DNA from: Paracoccus saliphilus
GTDB taxonomy: Bacteria > Pseudomonadota > Alphaproteobacteria > Rhodobacterales > Rhodobacteraceae
Length of the DNA stretch: 64,000 bases
Assembly: GCF_028553805.1 (NCBI RefSeq)
Contig: NZ_CP067140.1
Coordinates: 1,550,001-1,614,000 of the forward strand
Reading direction: 5' to 3'
The position numbers and the translations under genes were made by a program. Under the pieces are notes generated by a model. That model worked only from the letters and a program-made list of their open reading frames with translations. It searched no databases and was not told where the DNA came from. Position 1 is the first letter of the stretch, and every line of letters begins with the position of its first letter. Below are positions 63,782-64,000 of this stretch, in pieces.

Positions 63782-64000
63782 TTACCGGCAATAGGCAGAG
63801 GCGGTATTTGCGAATTTCTTGTAGCGCGACCAGAAGGCGCTGTCGCGGCTGCTGTCGGATGTCCGGGCTTCCTGCGCCTTGTGCGGATCGCGGAAGAAGC
63901 GCGCGGCGCGGCGCTGGTCCGAGCGGGACAATGTCTGGTCCGCCACCTGCTGGATGCATCCGCAAAGCGGTGCATTGCCGCGTGCGCGGTCGGATCGGAT
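63782..64000 (-). CDS. Small conserved protein, partial (N-terminus outside window)
   Basis: The C-terminal 72 codons are visible: LCGCIQQVADQTLS, then RAARFFRDPHKAQEARTSD and FWSRYKKFANTASAYCR before the stop. I know this small Cys-containing family from rhodobacterial genomes as an exported protein of unknown role. The start and any signal peptide lie past base 64000. It is just upstream of cobB. Confidence 0.65.
   Translation of the reverse strand: MRSDRARGNAPLCGCIQQVADQTLSRSDQRRAARFFRDPHKAQEARTSDSSRDSAFWSRYKKFANTASAYCR

Overview
The window looks like a chromosome segment of a GC-rich alphaproteobacterium, most likely Rhodobacterales and Paracoccus-like. The evidence is the GC-rich codon use, tightly packed ATGA/TGATG-overlapping operons, many ABC uptake systems for small nitrogenous substrates, FixLJ, and a GC-rich hairpin repeat (about 60,036-60,130) of a kind I associate with rhodobacteria. 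The genus is inferred, not proven.

Region 1 (1-13.4 kb) is methylated-nitrogen and arginine metabolism. On the minus strand, a polar amino acid ABC transporter is followed by an M20 amidohydrolase and dimethylarginine dimethylaminohydrolase. After a hairpin come an acyl-CoA dehydrogenase, an ADP-forming acyl-CoA synthetase, a CaiD-like crotonobetainyl-CoA hydratase and a BKACE-type beta-keto acid cleavage enzyme. The last four are what would be expected for gamma-butyrobetaine/carnitine degradation to glycine betaine. Diverging from the transporter, a TetR regulator precedes AruH and AruI homologues (arginine transaminase pathway).

Region 2 (13.4-24.5 kb) is a carbohydrate-type ABC system. 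A UgpC/MalK-type ATPase diverges, across two AT-rich dyads, from a GntR regulator, an alpha/beta hydrolase, a binding protein, two permeases, a TIM-barrel epimerase and a Gfo/Idh/MocA dehydrogenase. A nitroreductase follows, then an oxygen-sensing FixL with its heme histidine and FixJ.

Region 3 (24.5-35.6 kb) is a decayed accretion zone. It holds an IS5/IS427-type element with a frameshift signal, a secreted carboxylesterase, a plug-truncated TonB receptor, a frameshifted siderophore-esterase-like gene, fragments of IS6, IS5/IS903, IS200 and IS110 elements, an AT-rich glycosyltransferase plus pyruvyltransferase pair, and a broken integrase.

Region 4 (35.6-49.97 kb) is an integrated island in tRNA-Arg(CCG). 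A 49-bp copy of the tRNA 3' part lies at 35,614, and the complete tRNA is at 49,890-49,966. TGCTAGCTA repeats lie near both ends. The cargo is a tyrosine integrase, an excisionase-like protein, a primase-polymerase, a DUF5681 protein, small coupled ORFs, a 970-residue protein resembling phage internal virion proteins, a PIN-domain pair, an orphan Cas2-like protein, an XRE repressor with its operator, and a Rap1a/Tai-like protein. No capsid, portal, tail or large terminase gene is visible, so it looks like a phage satellite or a strongly reduced prophage. The neighbouring broken integrase and the altered tRNA end suggest two successive integrations at the same tRNA.

Region 5 (50-64 kb) returns to core-like metabolism. 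An IclR regulator diverges from an M81 (MlrC-like) gene, a complete peptide-type ABC transporter with a fused double ATPase, and two M20 hydrolases. PreT and PreA (reductive pyrimidine catabolism), a sirtuin deacylase and a partial small protein of unknown role follow on the minus strand.
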